A DNA stretch of 64,000 bases from Ovis canadensis (GCF_042477335.2 NC_091255.1:27692501-27756500), one strand, 5' to 3'; numbered from the stretch's first letter, positions 1 to 13,450 are shown. Made by a program: numbers and translations. Notes: generated by a model from the letters alone, not told the origin.

Positions 1-2132
<2,132 letters not shown>

Positions 2133-2364
2133 TGAAGCCCCGTCCTCTTGCGGGTCCCACTGTGTGAACCCAGTGGTGCCAGCCAGTCTCATCTCCAGGT
2201 GCTTCTGGGTTCACACCTCTGGCTCCCCCAGTCTGTCCTTCTTGTGTTGCTGTCTCTGTCTGGGGCACCCACTCAGGCTCCTGGACTAGTAGGTTTCTTG
2301 TCTCTGTCACTCTCTGTCATCCCCCTGGTGAGGAGGCCCTGTGCTTCTAGAAAGAACCTGGAAT

Positions 2365-2510
2365 CAAACTGAATCCAGCTCAGATCCCCAGCTCTGCCAT
2401 TTTCATCGTCTGGGGAATCTTAGATGAGTGACTTCACCTCTCCCAGCATTAGTCTCTTCACCTGCGGAAGGAGCAATATCGGCAGCCCCACAGGTCATTG
2501 TATGAGTTCA
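2365..2510 (+). repeat. MIR-like SINE remnant
   Basis: Carries the MIR core pattern (gctctgccattt... gggaatcttagatgagtgacttcacctctc... agtctcttcacctg). Counterparts lie near 21755-21880 and 48165-48290. Confidence 0.6.
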
Positions 2511-2725
2511 GTGAGACCATACACATCGAAGGGCACAGTATATCCTTTCTGCGGCCATTCCCGGGTTTATTTGACCTTCTCTGTGTATTATAATTTCTGA
2601 ATGTGTTAGCAACATCTGAAAGGTCAGGACCAATTTTGCAAAATGAAAGAGTTCTGGAATTGGATGGTGGTGAGTTTTGCACAACCACAGGCATGGACAC
2701 TGAACTGTAGGCACACTCATGAGTG

Positions 2726-2918
2726 TGCTTGGTTGCTCAGTCATGCCCGACTCGTTGTGACCCCGTGGACTAGAGCCTGCCAGTCTCCTCTGTCCATGGT
2801 GCTTCTCCAGGCAAAACTACTGGAGTGGGTTGCCAGGCCCTCCTCCAGGGGATCTTCCCAACCCAGGGATCAAGCCCAGGTCTCCCTCACTGCAGGTGGG
2901 TTCTCTACAGTCTGAGCG
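2726..2918 (-). repeat. Bov-tA SINE
   Basis: Reverse-oriented ruminant SINE with ttgctcagtcatgcccgac, ctggagtgggttgcca and aacccagggatcaa hallmarks. Present at the same place in all units (22371, 48518), so it predates the duplications. Confidence 0.85.
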
Positions 2919-3117
2919 AGTACACTGAAGACGGTCAATTTTACGTGATGTGCATTTCACCACTGTTTAGCAAAAGAGGTCAGGTAGATTTCTTCTTCCT
3001 CCTGAAGAGGGAGAGGTCCCAGGAGACTGATCACCTCAAGGATGCTGACTAGAAAATTCCAGACTGGCTGATTAAGACTACATTCCTGGGGAAGGTCAAA
3101 GCTACAGTTAGGTCAGG

Positions 3118-3950
3118 TGTTACACCTAGGCTTGGTATCATGGGCTTCAACAAAAGTGAGGCCATTTTGAACCTGTGGTTTTCTCTTTAACTATGCCCCA
3201 ATTTGTAGCAAACTCTCAGCCTAACCCAAAGATAAATTCAGACTGTAAGGCATCAGCATCACTCTCAGCTACTGATATAGAGTCCCCACAGCTTTGTTCA
3301 CCCTTGGTGTGGTCTCCATGGGCAGGACTGTTTGCTTAATCCCTCTGACATGCGTAACCCAGCAGGACCCTATGGGGGCATCCTGGGACAGCCCTATGAC
3401 CCATGAGTGTTATAAACCTTTAGCCTCCTAGGCCTTCCCCAAGTTCCAAGGATTAAATTTAAGTGAGCAAATGCAGAAGCAAAGGGTAACAGTCAAGCAA
3501 AACAGAGTGATAATAGGTTAACATTAGACACCATCAGGGACCTTTAGTTCCTCCTCAAGAGCTATAGGCAGTATCTGAACCAAATTCTTGGTGCTGTTTT
3601 ACAGATATAGAAATCGCTACCATGTAGACGATGTTCACTGCATGGTGCTCACATGGTCTTAGAACTCAGAAGCTTGATGATATTGACTCCCGATTACCTC
3701 ATCACCAACCAATCAGAAGACATCCTTACGCTGATCACACACCCCTCACCCTCTCCCTCACCCTGTGTTTAAGACCATTTTCCAGAAAGTCATCGTGGAA
3801 TCTGGGGTTTTTAAGCTTGCCTGGGCTCCTTGCTTGGTACCTGCAATAAATGCTGCGCTTTCCTTCATCATAACCCTGTGTCAGTAGGTTGGTTTTACTG
3901 TGCGTGGATGAGTCGTAGTAAGTGGAGTAAATCTGATCTAAATAGTGACG
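3118..3950 (+). mobile_element. ERV1-class solo LTR (unit A)
   Basis: Starts about tgttacaccta and contains a typical gammaretrovirus-like LTR 3' part: AATAAA at 3845, then tgctgcgctttccttcatca and gtcagtaggttggttttact. No internal retroviral genes flank it, so it is a fossil solo LTR. It is present in all three units and predates the duplications. The right end is approximate. Confidence 0.75.
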
Positions 3951-4389
3951 GATGGACTGGAAATTCTGATGATGAATTCATTTGAAAGATTCCTTTCTTT
4001 AGCAATGTATGGGGGCTACAGAGTGGGGCTTTCTCTTTCCTAGTCAGTGGCAGAGAAAAAGAAAGGAAAAGAAGGAGAAAGGGTGTCATGTTTAGCTAAA
4101 GTGTGAAGACTTGATCCGTTCTCTCGGGCAAAAGCAGCCTACCTGAACGTCATCTGCTGCTCTTCCTCCTCACTCTGATTCTGAAGTCTCCATCACTTGG
4201 ACAGGACCAGGGGTCATGTGGGGTCTTCTTCAGTTGTGAGACATTTATCCAGGATTCAAGAGCTTGACTGTCATCCATGCAGTTGGGATGATCTGGTACA
4301 ATCCCTTTTAAGGAGGTTAAAGGGAAAATTTTGCTCTTAGTGATTCCAAATCAGATGGTAGAAGACAACTGGGACTGAGTTTGGTGAGT

Positions 4390-4560
4390 TGTAGTCAGAC
4401 CTAGTGCCCTCCAAGCCTCAGGTCACTCAGTGCTCACGACAGTCATATCAAAGGAGGCCCATGATTAGCTCCATCTTACAGATGAGGAGAGACCGAAACT
4501 TAGAGAGTGCAGGGGAGCAAAGGTTGCCACTCCTACATGTCACTTTGGCCTGAGTATTCA
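4390..4560 (+). repeat. MIR-like SINE remnant
   Basis: Contains the MIR-type sequence acagatgaggagagaccgaaacttagagag. Shared with 24355-24485 and 50640-50785. Confidence 0.55.
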
Positions 4561-4614
4561 TTTAGGCTGATTCTTCTCAAGAAACTGAAGGCTCACAGTT
4601 TTTCTTTTACCTCC

Positions 4615-4668
4615 TCCTCAACACGGGTTTGCAAAGAGTCGGACAAAACCGAGTGACGGAACTGAACA
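4615..4668 (+). repeat. Short BovB/Bov-A tail
   Basis: gcaaagagtcggacaaaacc and gagtgacggaactgaac match the 3' end shared by BovB and Bov-A elements. Present at 24553 and 50865 as well. Confidence 0.65.
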
Positions 4669-5094
4669 ACTGCAGCAAAGAATGCAAACAAAGGACCTGT
4701 TGTAGGAATAGAGCCGTGAGCAGAGGTATTTACAGAAGAACACAGCGAGGTGTGGAGGACAGAGTCCACTCTGCACCCAGCAAACACGACATACCAAACA
4801 CTGACTTTTCTGTGAATAGCCTTCCTCTTCTTTGAAGTCCCCAACCATTGCCCTCAACGTCCTCTTGTGATTTTAGCTGAAGGTGGTGTTTAAAGTGATG
4901 GTTTTGACCATTTGGTGGGTAGTTCTCCTGGGTCTCTCCTATGTATGCAAGGGTTACTATATGTTTCTTAGATTTTTTTTCCTTTTAATATGTCTCATGT
5001 CAATCTGATCTTAGACCAGCCAGAAGAACCTAGAAGGGTAGAGGAAAATTTATTCATTCCCCAACATTCATGTTGTCACTTGTGGCAGAATTCA

Positions 5095-6210
5095 CTTCCT
5101 TTTTAGGGCTGAACGATATTGCATTGTATGTGTAGACCTCATTTTGTTTATCTAGTCATCCATCGATGGACACCAGTGTTGCTTCTATCTTTTGGCTGTT
5201 GTAAATAATACCAGGTACATGGGTGTACACATCTCTCTTCAAGCCTCTGCTTTCAGTTCTTTAGGCTATATAGCCAGACATGGAATTGCTGGCAGTGGTA
5301 GGTTGCTTCGGTTGTGTCTGACTTTTTGCGACCCTATGGCCTGTAGCCTGCCAGGCTCTTCTGTCCGTGGGATTCTCCTGGCAAGAGTACTGGAGTGGGT
5401 TGCCATGATCTTCTCCGGGGGATCTTCCTGACCCAGGGATCACACCCAGGTGTCCTGCATTACAGACAGATTCTTTCCCATCTGACCCAGATGTGGAATT
5501 GCTGGACCAGATGATAATTCTGTGTTTCGTTGTTAAAGGAACATCTGTACTGTTTTGTAGGGTCGGTCTAAGACTATGCATAGTGATGCTCTCTGTTCTG
5601 GAACACCGGGGGCACTCACATGGGTCTTTACTACTCAAGGGAGCCCCAAAGACATTAGGCCAGCTGGAGCTAGTACTGTGGCCAGATGGGCCTCTGTGGT
5701 CCTTATCACGACTTCAAGAGACAGCTCAGCAACAACCATCGGGTAGCTTTGAAGAAAACGAGGATTATTACTCTCAAGCCCTAAGGGCCACATAGCACAG
5801 TGGCCAGTGGGAAGGAGGGGGTGAGAGCACAGGTTGAGGCTCCGCTTTTATTGGGGTCCAAAGGTAGGGTGGTTACGCAGGAACCAGGGGGCAGGAAGCA
5901 ACATGTGGGGTCACTCAAACAGTTTTCTAGGTTGCCCAGGGTTTCCTAGAAAGGAGAACTTGATGGATGGGGCAAGCGTGGTGGCTTATCTCGAAGCTGT
6001 CACACAGCTGACAGCACGTTTACAAAAGACGAGTGTCTTTGAAATGGACGCTTTAGCAATCAGAAGCTTAATGCCAGCCTCTTAGGGTCAAGCACGTACA
6101 CTGTGTTTCCCATCACAGCCTCACCGTTTAGCATCCCACCAACACACAAAAGGCCTCCTTTCTCCTTGTCCTCATCCACACTTGTCAGGTTCTGGCTTTT
6201 TGAGAAAGTC
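5095..6210 (-). mobile_element. L1 3' fragment, interrupted
   Basis: Antisense L1 ORF2/3' sequence: gatattgcattgtatgtg, tcatccatcgatggacacc, tggctgttgtaaataat, tggaattgctgg. It resumes after a Bov-tA (5293-5489) and again after about 490 bases of unclassified repeat (5595-6085) with gcatcccaccaacacac. Counterparts in B (25050-26160) and C (51330-52440). Confidence 0.7.
5293..5489 (-). repeat. Bov-tA SINE inside L1
   Basis: Reverse-oriented Bov-tA (gttgcttcggttgtgtctga, tactggagtgggttgccat). The L1 words gacatggaattgctgg and gatgtggaattgctgg on either side look like its target-site duplication. Shared by B (25234) and C (51537). Confidence 0.8.
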
Positions 6211-6734
6211 AGTGGCCGACACATTTGGAACAGATCCCATGGTCTACAGTGCAGAGAACAGAGAACCTCAGACAAGTGTCTGGACTTTAAATAACGGAGC
6301 TTGAGGGCTGCCTCTCACCTCAAGCCAGGTCCTGGGCAAGGGTCTCAGTGACTGCACACACAGTGACGCCAGGTTGCGGAGGTCAGCTGTGCCAGCCACT
6401 GGGTCTTGGAGACACCTCCTTACGGCCTTTATTCATCCAAAAACCCACTGGCCTTTGGGTTTTCAGTAGGCCGTCCCTACAGGGCTGGAGCAGAGGCCCC
6501 TGGGCTCTCCTTTTTGGGCTGGACTCACTGTGACTCACTTCCAAATCACCTGGAGATGTCAAAGTGCATGTCCACTTGACCTCGAGCCGTCCCTGTTTCT
6601 CCCTGGGCTCTGAGAGTTTGGGGTAGTTTCTAAATTTTTAAAAGTTCACTCACTTATTTCATTTTCCTTTGTCTGTGCTTATTCTTCATTGCTTTGCACT
6701 GGCTTTCTCTGGTTTCAGCAAGTGGGGGCTTCTT

Positions 6735-6940
6735 CAGTGCCATGTATGGTTTCTCATTGCTGAGCCAGGCTGTAGGAGTGTGGGATTCAGTATTTACAGC
6801 AAGTGGCCTCCAGAACCTGGGCTCAGTAATCGTGGCACCGCATGTGGAGTCTCCCAGGACCAAGGATCAAACCCGCCTTCTCTGCATGGTGAGGTGGATT
6901 CTCACGCACTGTGCCACTGCACTTGGCCTGCGGTGTTTTT
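6735..6940 (-). repeat. CHR-type tRNA-derived SINE
   Basis: Reverse-oriented: gtggagtctcccaggaccaa, ggatcaaacccgccttctct, actgtgccactgcacttgg. Counterparts at about 26670-26878 and 52965-53158. Confidence 0.7.
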
Positions 6941-6944
6941 TAAA

Positions 6945-7830
6945 CAGTACTTTATTGAGGTGCGGTCCATGTAAACACACAGACCCTAGTCTGCTGGATG
7001 AGTTTTTATGCTATAAACAACTGTATGACCACCATTCAAGTCAAGCTCCAGGGCATTCCCAGTACCCAGATGACTCCTTCAGGTCCCTCCCACGTGGTGC
7101 CCCTCATAAGCCATTGCTTTTCTGACCCGTTTCTGGATTTTCTGTGATCAGAATGCTCCCAGTGTGTGCTCACTTGTGTCTGGCTCTTGTGCTCAACGGT
7201 GAGGTTCACTGAAGACCTTGCCTTTATCCTCAGTCTCATTTCCTTGCTGAGGGCTAGTCCATAGCAGGCGATTCCCAGGTGGCTCAGTAGTAAAGCATCT
7301 GCCTGCCAATGCAGGAGACCCAGGAGACATGGGTTGGATCTCTGAATTGGGAAGATCCCCTGGAGGAGAGAATGGCAACCTGTACCAATACTCTTGCCTC
7401 AATAAATCCACAGGCAGAGGAGGCTGTCTATAGCCCAAGTGTTTGCAAAGAGCATTCACTGTTCCCCTTCTCCTGTTTTAAACAGTGCTGTTTCCAGTGA
7501 GGGGCTGTGACGAGTGAAGCTGTTAAGCACATGTACGTCTGTTCTGATCTCTCTTTGGTGAATATCTAGGAGCAGAGGAGCCAGGACATAGGAGAGGTAG
7601 AGGATTAACTTTATTATAATCCACCAAGTTTCCAATGCTGTTGTATTTTGACTCCAACCTGTGGTGAATGAGTTCCAGTTGCTTCCTATTCTAGTCAATG
7701 AGGAAAAATTTCCCGTATCCCGGGTTTTGAAGAGGATTGCAAAGAATCTCTCCTTCTTTTCCCCCTTTCTGTTCCAAGTATGTCATCTGCCCCTTAAATC
7801 CAGTCATATTCTAGTTGACTCAGGAATCTA
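6945..7830 (-). mobile_element. L1M 3' fragment, split by Bov-tA
   Basis: Antisense L1 3' sequence (tttattgaggtgcggtccatg; ctctctttggtgaatatcta; gaatgagttccagttgcttc). A Bov-tA in + orientation lies at 7268-7446. The same L1 piece without that SINE recurs at 12005-12720, showing the internal tandem duplication of the 5' region. Confidence 0.72.
7268..7446 (+). repeat. Bov-tA SINE
   Basis: Forward Bov-tA: caggtggctcagtagtaaag, catctgcctgccaatgcagg, gaagatcccctggaggagag. Shared with 27208-27390 and 53503-53690, absent from the paralogous 12-kb copy. Confidence 0.82.
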
Positions 7831-8439
7831 GTGGGGATGGAGGGTGGAGGGAGGAGGCAAGTGGGCTCCGTCTATGAGAACGTCTCAGAGAAGTCAGCCT
7901 TTGCAAATTCTGAGAGCCCAGGCAAGAGCCAGAAGGGAGAGAGGTGCAGACCTGTGTGTGGCCCTGGGGCACCTGCTCCCCTGCTCCCCACTTGGTGCCT
8001 GTAGGACCCTCAGCTGCTCATCCAGGCTGCACCCCAGGGCCGCCTCTCGAACAAAGAGTGGGGTCCCGCTTGACATCAGGTAAGCTATGCGTTTCCTCCC
8101 TACCCCACTTTGCTACCCAGCTGATCCTAGTCTCTGTTTTAGTCAATCATTTCCTTTAACAAGGTGCTGGAGCCAATATGAGACATTTATTCCACACAGT
8201 GACCCACCTCCATGTCATTCAGAAAGTTCTAGAATGTCTAAATGTTCTCTGCTCCCAGTCTAGAGCCCAGAAGGAAGGGAGAGAAGAGAAAAGAAGGGAG
8301 AGAGAAATTCTTAGAGAGCAGGGATCAGAAGCTCCTGGGGCATCATTAAACACAATGATAAGGTACCTTCATGATAAGGTTTTCTATTCATATTTATAAA
8401 ACATTTCTTTCCATCTGATCATATATTGATTTGTTTTTC

Positions 8440-8575
8440 TTTTCTCTCTCTCTCTCTCTTCTGACTGCACCATGCTATATGCCTGTTCTTAGTTCCCTGA
8501 CCAAGTATTGAACCCATCACCCTGCAGTGGAAACACAGAGTCATCACCACTAAACCACCAGGGAAATCCCTCCAT
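8440..8575 (-). repeat. CHR-type SINE with CT-rich start
   Basis: A (CT)n tract, then ttagttccctgaccaagta, ctaaaccaccagggaaatcc. Counterparts at 28390-28520 (T tract instead of CT) and 54675-54805. Confidence 0.7.
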
Positions 8576-8644
8576 GACTAGGTTTTTATGTGAGGAATAG
8601 AATTTTAGAGGGAATATATCCCTTTTTGAGGCCCCAAGAAGGCA

Positions 8645-8760
8645 CATATGGCTCAGGCTATCACTAATGAACTGTGTAACTTTTGGAATGACCTTTAAAC
8701 ACTCTGAGCCTCAGTTTCCCTATCTGGAAAATGGGTATAACCAGGCCTTCCCAGCACAAC
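8645..8760 (+). repeat. MIR SINE remnant
   Basis: Classic MIR core: gagcctcagtttccctatct followed by ggaaaatgggtataa. Shared by units B and C and by the paralogous position 13360-13450. Confidence 0.75.
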
Positions 8761-9141
8761 CTCCACCCCGTGCACCAGTAGCACCCAGCTGCCCGGGCCC
8801 CACCAAGCAGCTCTGTTTCTCTCTGGACCCTCAAGAGACAGCCACGTTCTCAGGAACAGTAACATCTAGAAGCTCCCTACAGTATGAGTGTGGTAGGATC
8901 TCTGAGCCAACATGAACTTCTATGCACTATTGGATCTCAGTGCAGATCACAGGAGGCCAGCAGAGGGGAAAGGACCCTGGGTGAGGAGCACACACTTCCA
9001 CCCTCTCCTCCCCTCCCTACCTTTCTCCCTGTTTCTAAACCAACATCATCTCCTGGATCCTCCCCCACTGAATAACAGTCCAGTTGCTTTGGTTTCTATA
9101 CATTTTTAAGTTCTCCGGGTGCTGTGGTCTTCCTGGCCAGT

Positions 9142-9215
9142 GTGTAAAGTGACAGTGGCCACAGAGGCGGTGGAGAGATGGCCTTCAGGGACACCCAGTC
9201 TACTTACAGACACCA
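9142..9215 (+). pseudogene. Dead duplicate of galectin exon 1 (unit A)
   Basis: Aligns with exon 1 of gene 2, sharing ttcagggacacccag and flanks such as gagttccagggctggggg. The start ATG is GTG, the next codon is TAA, and the GT donor reads GG. A later ATG at 9178 gives MAFRDTQSTYRH, which looks like galectin-9 MAF by chance but has no donor. It belongs to an old tandem duplication of the 5' region inside the unit. Confidence 0.75.
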
Positions 9216-9559
9216 GGGAGTTCCAGGGCTGGGGGTGGGGTGCGTCCCAGTGGACAGGAAGCAGCTCTGGGGCTCTAGGAAAACAACTCCTGCTGGTGAG
9301 AGAGGAGGGGAGCAGCAACCTGAAAAGAACACGGAAGGGCAGACCAGCTTCTCCATGACCATCTCCTGGGTGCTGCTCAGGACGGCAGCGGGTGAGCATC
9401 CCCAGGATTCCTGCATCTGACAAATGTTTACTGAGCTCACTGTGGGTGCCTCTACTGTTCTAAGTGAGAACTGGGAAAATGATGATTGTTTTGCATGAAG
9501 GGAGCAGGGCTTCTGGGGTGGGTAACAAGCCAGCATGGCGGCAAGGGACATACTCTAAA

Positions 9560-9690
9560 GATGGCCTCTCTGTGCTGAACCATTTACTATTTGGATGACC
9601 TCAAGCAAGTTACTGTCCCTCTCTGGGCCTCAGTTTCTGTATCTATATAATGGGGTTAATCCTGGAGTCACTGCCCAGATCTGGGGGAAA
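9560..9690 (+). repeat. MIR SINE remnant
   Basis: gacctcaagcaagttactg, gggcctcagtttctgtatct, ataatggggttaatcc. Paralogous MIR at 14290-14400; also in B (29515) and C (55805). Confidence 0.75.
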
Positions 9691-9894
9691 GACGAAGTGA
9701 GCTTGAATGAAGATTGAGAGAGCTTGAGTTGTGTCTGTCCCACTGCAGGATCTCTGAAAGTGTTTAGAGTTGTTAAGAGACTGGGCGCACCTCCTGAGGA
9801 GGTGTCAGCTCTCTGAGGGGCAAGAGAGCAAGGCAGGGCAGGTCAAGGGAGTTTGAGAAGGGGCCATCTCAGGTGTTAGGGGGAGCTGGGTGCC

Positions 9895-11200
9895 AGCCGG
9901 GAGCCAGCGTGAGGAATCCCGCCCATGGCAAAGGTCATGAGGAAGGAAGCTGGACAAAATGCAAAGGCGTGATCTGGCTTCAGGTGTTCCCCCCGGTTTT
10001 CCTGAACATCTACCCCCCAAAACCAGAGTCTGCCTGCCTTATTGTACTGTGTTTTCCACTCTTTTGCCTCTAAAAGGAATTAACTTAGGGCTCCAGTTTA
10101 CAGTCTCTTGCATATAAAAAGAATGTTTCAGCTCTAACCCCACTGATGGCTCTCTAACTTGCCTGACAGGTTCCCCGGGACTTTTTACAACTTGCGAATT
10201 GTTTACAGCCCCTCAACAGCGAGAGGCACAAAGCTTAAAGCATCTTAAAGATACAGAGCCTTTTCTAAAGAGCTAAAAATCATATCGGTGATGGGTTTCA
10301 CTGTTGACTCAATGACTGCTGCCAGGCCTCCATATTCTTTTTCTTTTAGGTACCTGAAGGATATTAATCAATGTAATTGGGATATAGAAAAAGGAATATA
10401 GTAGTTTTGATGTTAGCAACACTAGACTTTTGAGTTAATTACTTTTCTCTTTGTTAAAAATCACTGTACTTCTTTCATTGTTATGAATTGTTGTATCCTT
10501 GCTATGTAAGAATGTAACTTTATTTAGTGCTTTCTGAGAGTGGCACCAGACTTTGGGAAGAACAACACTGTTAGGGCCAATAAGTCTTCTGGTTGACAAA
10601 CCCTTATCAAAAAAGGGCCGTAAAATGCTAATTGGCCTTCTGGCCAGAAGATGATATAAATCACCTAAGACTTGTATATACAACTAGGTGTGCAGAGAAA
10701 AAGCCTGGTCTCGATGAGAGTCAGGGCTGTTGACAATGCATAATTTTATATTATCCATTGATCTCTATGTACAAAAAAAGGGGGTATAAAAGGCCTTTCT
10801 GGACAATAGAGGATGGGCCAGTCACTGGAAAGACTGGTTTCCCCCGTGTGGTCTATTCTCCTTCTCTCCTTTTTAGGCTGAATTCCCATCTGGAGCGGGG
10901 AGGCTCACCATGTCTACTTACTTGCCCTGGCTTCTAAGATCCGTGAGAGAGGAAGCCCAAGGCGGGGCACCCTCCGATATTCAAACGGGCGCCGGTGGCC
11001 TACGTAGATGGTGCAAACTTCTTCTCCTGAAGTTTTATTGGTTTTCCACGTAAACCAAGTTATTCAGCCTCTTTTTTTCCCACTAAATTTTCCTGCTGTA
11101 CTATTATTTCCTAATCTTATATTTTTGAATAAATAAGATTTCCTCACCATGCCATCTCCCCTTTGAATTTCCCTGGATCCACTGGGGCTGGACCCCGGCA
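9895..11200 (+). mobile_element. ERV2/ERVK-class solo LTR (unit A)
   Basis: About 1.3 kb with a 6-bp target duplication, ggtgcc on the left and ggtgct on the right, a length typical of class II (beta-like) retroviruses. It has a TATA box (gtataaaagg at 10784), AATAAA at 11128 and a right end ggggctggaccccggca. The empty site is seen in unit B at about 29840 (gagctgggtgccctgcac). It is a fossil with no internal genes. The matching LTR at 56138 has the same length and differs at only about 1 base in 100 by eye. Confidence 0.82.
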
Positions 11201-11292
11201 GGTGCTCGTGAACTGTGGGCTGCAGAGGGCTTCCTTCTGCACCTTTTGACTTCCAGTGTGGAGGCCCCATCACAGGATGCCTTGTTTAAACC

Positions 11293-11337
11293 AGGGGTCC
11301 CCCACCTTCAGATCACGTACTAGTGTTGGTCCAGGGC
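11293..11337 (+). mobile_element. hAT-type MITE, cut short by deletion (unit A)
   Basis: Starts aggggtcccccacctt after the 8-base target tttaaacc, then stops at gggcttc where BovB sequence begins. The full element survives in B at 29931-30136. Confidence 0.65.
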
Positions 11338-11920
11338 TTCTTGGGATCCAAAATCACTGCAGGTGGTGACTGCAGCTATGAAGTGAAAAGATGCTTGCTC
11401 CTTGGAAGGAAAGCTATGAAAAACCCAGACAGCATTTTAAAAAGCAGAGACATCGCTTTGCCAACAAATACTCATAGTCAAAGCTATGGTCGTTCCAATA
11501 GCTATGTACAGATGTGAATGTTGGCCCATAAAGAAGGTTGACACTGGAGAACTGATGCTTTTGAATTGTGGTGCTGGAGCAGACTCTTTGAGAGTCCCTT
11601 GAACAGCAAGGAGATCAAACCAATCAAACCTAAAGGAAATCGACCTGGAATATGCATTGGAAGAACTTGTGCTGAGGCTGAATCTCCAGTACTTTGGCCA
11701 CTTGATGTGAAGAGCCCATTCATTGGAAAAGGCCCTGATGCTGGGAAAGATTGGAGGCAGGAGGAGAAAGGGACAACAGAGGATGTGATGGTTAGATAGC
11801 ATCACTGGCTCAATGGACATGAATTTGAGCAAGCTCCAGGAGATAGTGTAGCACAGAGGAGCCTGGCACGCTGCAGTCCATGGAGTTGCAAAGAGTCAGA
11901 CACGACTTGACGAGTGAATG
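11338..11920 (+). mobile_element. BovB (RTE) LINE 3' fragment (unit A)
   Basis: Encodes the end of the BovB reverse transcriptase: LGSKITAGGDCS, KRCLLLGRKAM, SILKSRDIALP, then LQYFGHL and the gcaaagagtcagacacgac tail. Its left edge is the shared 4.7-kb deletion; the 5' continuation is present in B at 33716-34660. Confidence 0.88.
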
Positions 11921-12004
11921 GCAGCTTCCAAGTAGTCTGATGATGCCAAAGTGTCTTTGCTGGAACTCTAGCTGTCTCTGTCTCCCTGGGCTCTGAGAAT
12001 TAAA

Positions 12005-12720
12005 AAAAACAAAACAAAACAGTATTTATTGAGTTATGGTTCAAATAAACACATGGACTCTAGTCTGTTGGATGAGTTTTTATGTTGTAAACAGCTGTGT
12101 GACCATCATCCGGGTCAAGCTCCAGGACATTTCCAGCACCCAGATGATTCCTCTGGGTTCCTCCCAGTTGGGGCCGCCATGGGCCATCGCTTTTCTGACT
12201 GTTGTTGGATTTTATCTAATAAAGACTCCCAGCCTGTGCTCACTGGTGCCTGGCTCCTGTGCACAGCTGTGAGTGTCAGCAATGATCATGCCTATATCTT
12301 TGGCCCCTTTTTATTGCCAAGGCCTAGTCTATTGTGGTCATGTCCTCATTCATGTTTCCTTTCTGTTGCTCGTGGACAGTGTGATTCCAGTGTGGGGCTA
12401 CGGTGAGTGAAGCTGTCATGCATGCATGCATATGTTTTCATCTCTCTTGGGTAAACATCTAGAAACAGAAGAGCCTGGACACAGCAGAGGCAGAAGACCC
12501 ACCAACAAGTCTCCAACCCTCTTGCATTTTACACTCCAACCTGCACTGAATGAGAGTTCAGTGATCTTTATCCCAGTAGATGAGGAAATGGTCCCCGTGT
12601 TCCTGGTGTCAAACAGGATTGCAAAGCATTTCCCCTTCTTTTCCCCCTTTCTGCTTCAACTGTGCCATCTGCCCCTTAAATCCGGTCACATTGCGGTTGA
12701 TCTAGGAATGTAGTGGGGAC
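12005..12720 (-). mobile_element. L1M 3' fragment (paralogue of 6945-7830)
   Basis: Same antisense L1 words: tttattgagttatggttc, tgttggatgagtttttatg, ctcttgggtaaacatcta, tgaatgagagttcagtgatc. It contains a TGCA repeat at 12416-12430. Lies upstream of functional exon 1. Confidence 0.7.
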
Positions 12721-13359
12721 GGAGGGTGGACAGAGGAGGCATGTGTGCGCAGTCTGTGGGAACATCTCAAATAATTCAGTCTTTGCAAATTCTGGGGCAC
12801 CGAGGCAAGCCCAAGAATAGAGAGGTGCACACAGGTTCTCAGCCCCAGGGCCACTGCTCCACACTCAGTACCTACAGGCCCCCCAGCTGCTTGTCCTGGC
12901 TGGACATGGGTCCCGTCTCTAGCACACGGTGGGGGCCTACTTAATCTCCGCGAAGTCTGTTGTTGCTGTGTACTTCCTCCCCAAACCCCTTTCCGACAAA
13001 AGCTGATCCTGAGTCTCTGTTTCAGTCAAACGTTTCCATTAACAAGGTACTGGAACCAATTAAAGACAGTTTTCAATATATTGCCTCCAACTCAATGTCA
13101 CTTGGAATATTCTATTATGTCTGAGATGTCTCTGATCCCCATTCTAAAGCCCAGAATCAAGAGAGAAGAGAGAGAAATTCACAGAGAGGAGGGGTCAGAA
13201 GTGTCCGGGGCATCATTATGCACAAAGATAAGGGAACGTCCACCACCAGGTTTTCTATTTGCAAAATATTTCTTTTTATATGATTGTGCTTTTAGGTGAG
13301 GAGTAGAATTTTAAAGGGGAGGAATACCTTCTGAAGAAGTGGAGTAGCCTTATATGGCT

Positions 13360-13450
13360 CAAGCTGCTGCTAGTGAGCTGTGTGACCTTGGATATGACCT
13401 GTAGATTCTCTGAGCCTTAGTTTCCCGGTCTGAAAAATGGGTATAACTAG
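13360..13450 (+). repeat. MIR SINE remnant
   Basis: gagctgtgtgaccttggata, gagccttagtttcccggtc, aaaatgggtataac. Repeated at 38385 and 59610. Confidence 0.75.

Noticed and set aside
7268-7446. tRNA-like sequence
   Set aside because: It is the tRNA-derived head of a Bov-tA SINE, not a functional tRNA gene.
9178-9420. Possible alternative first exon starting MAFRDTQ, like galectin-9 MAF
   Set aside because: No splice donor follows at the expected place, and the ATG is a by-product of decay of the old exon; counterparts at 29122 and 55413 show the same.
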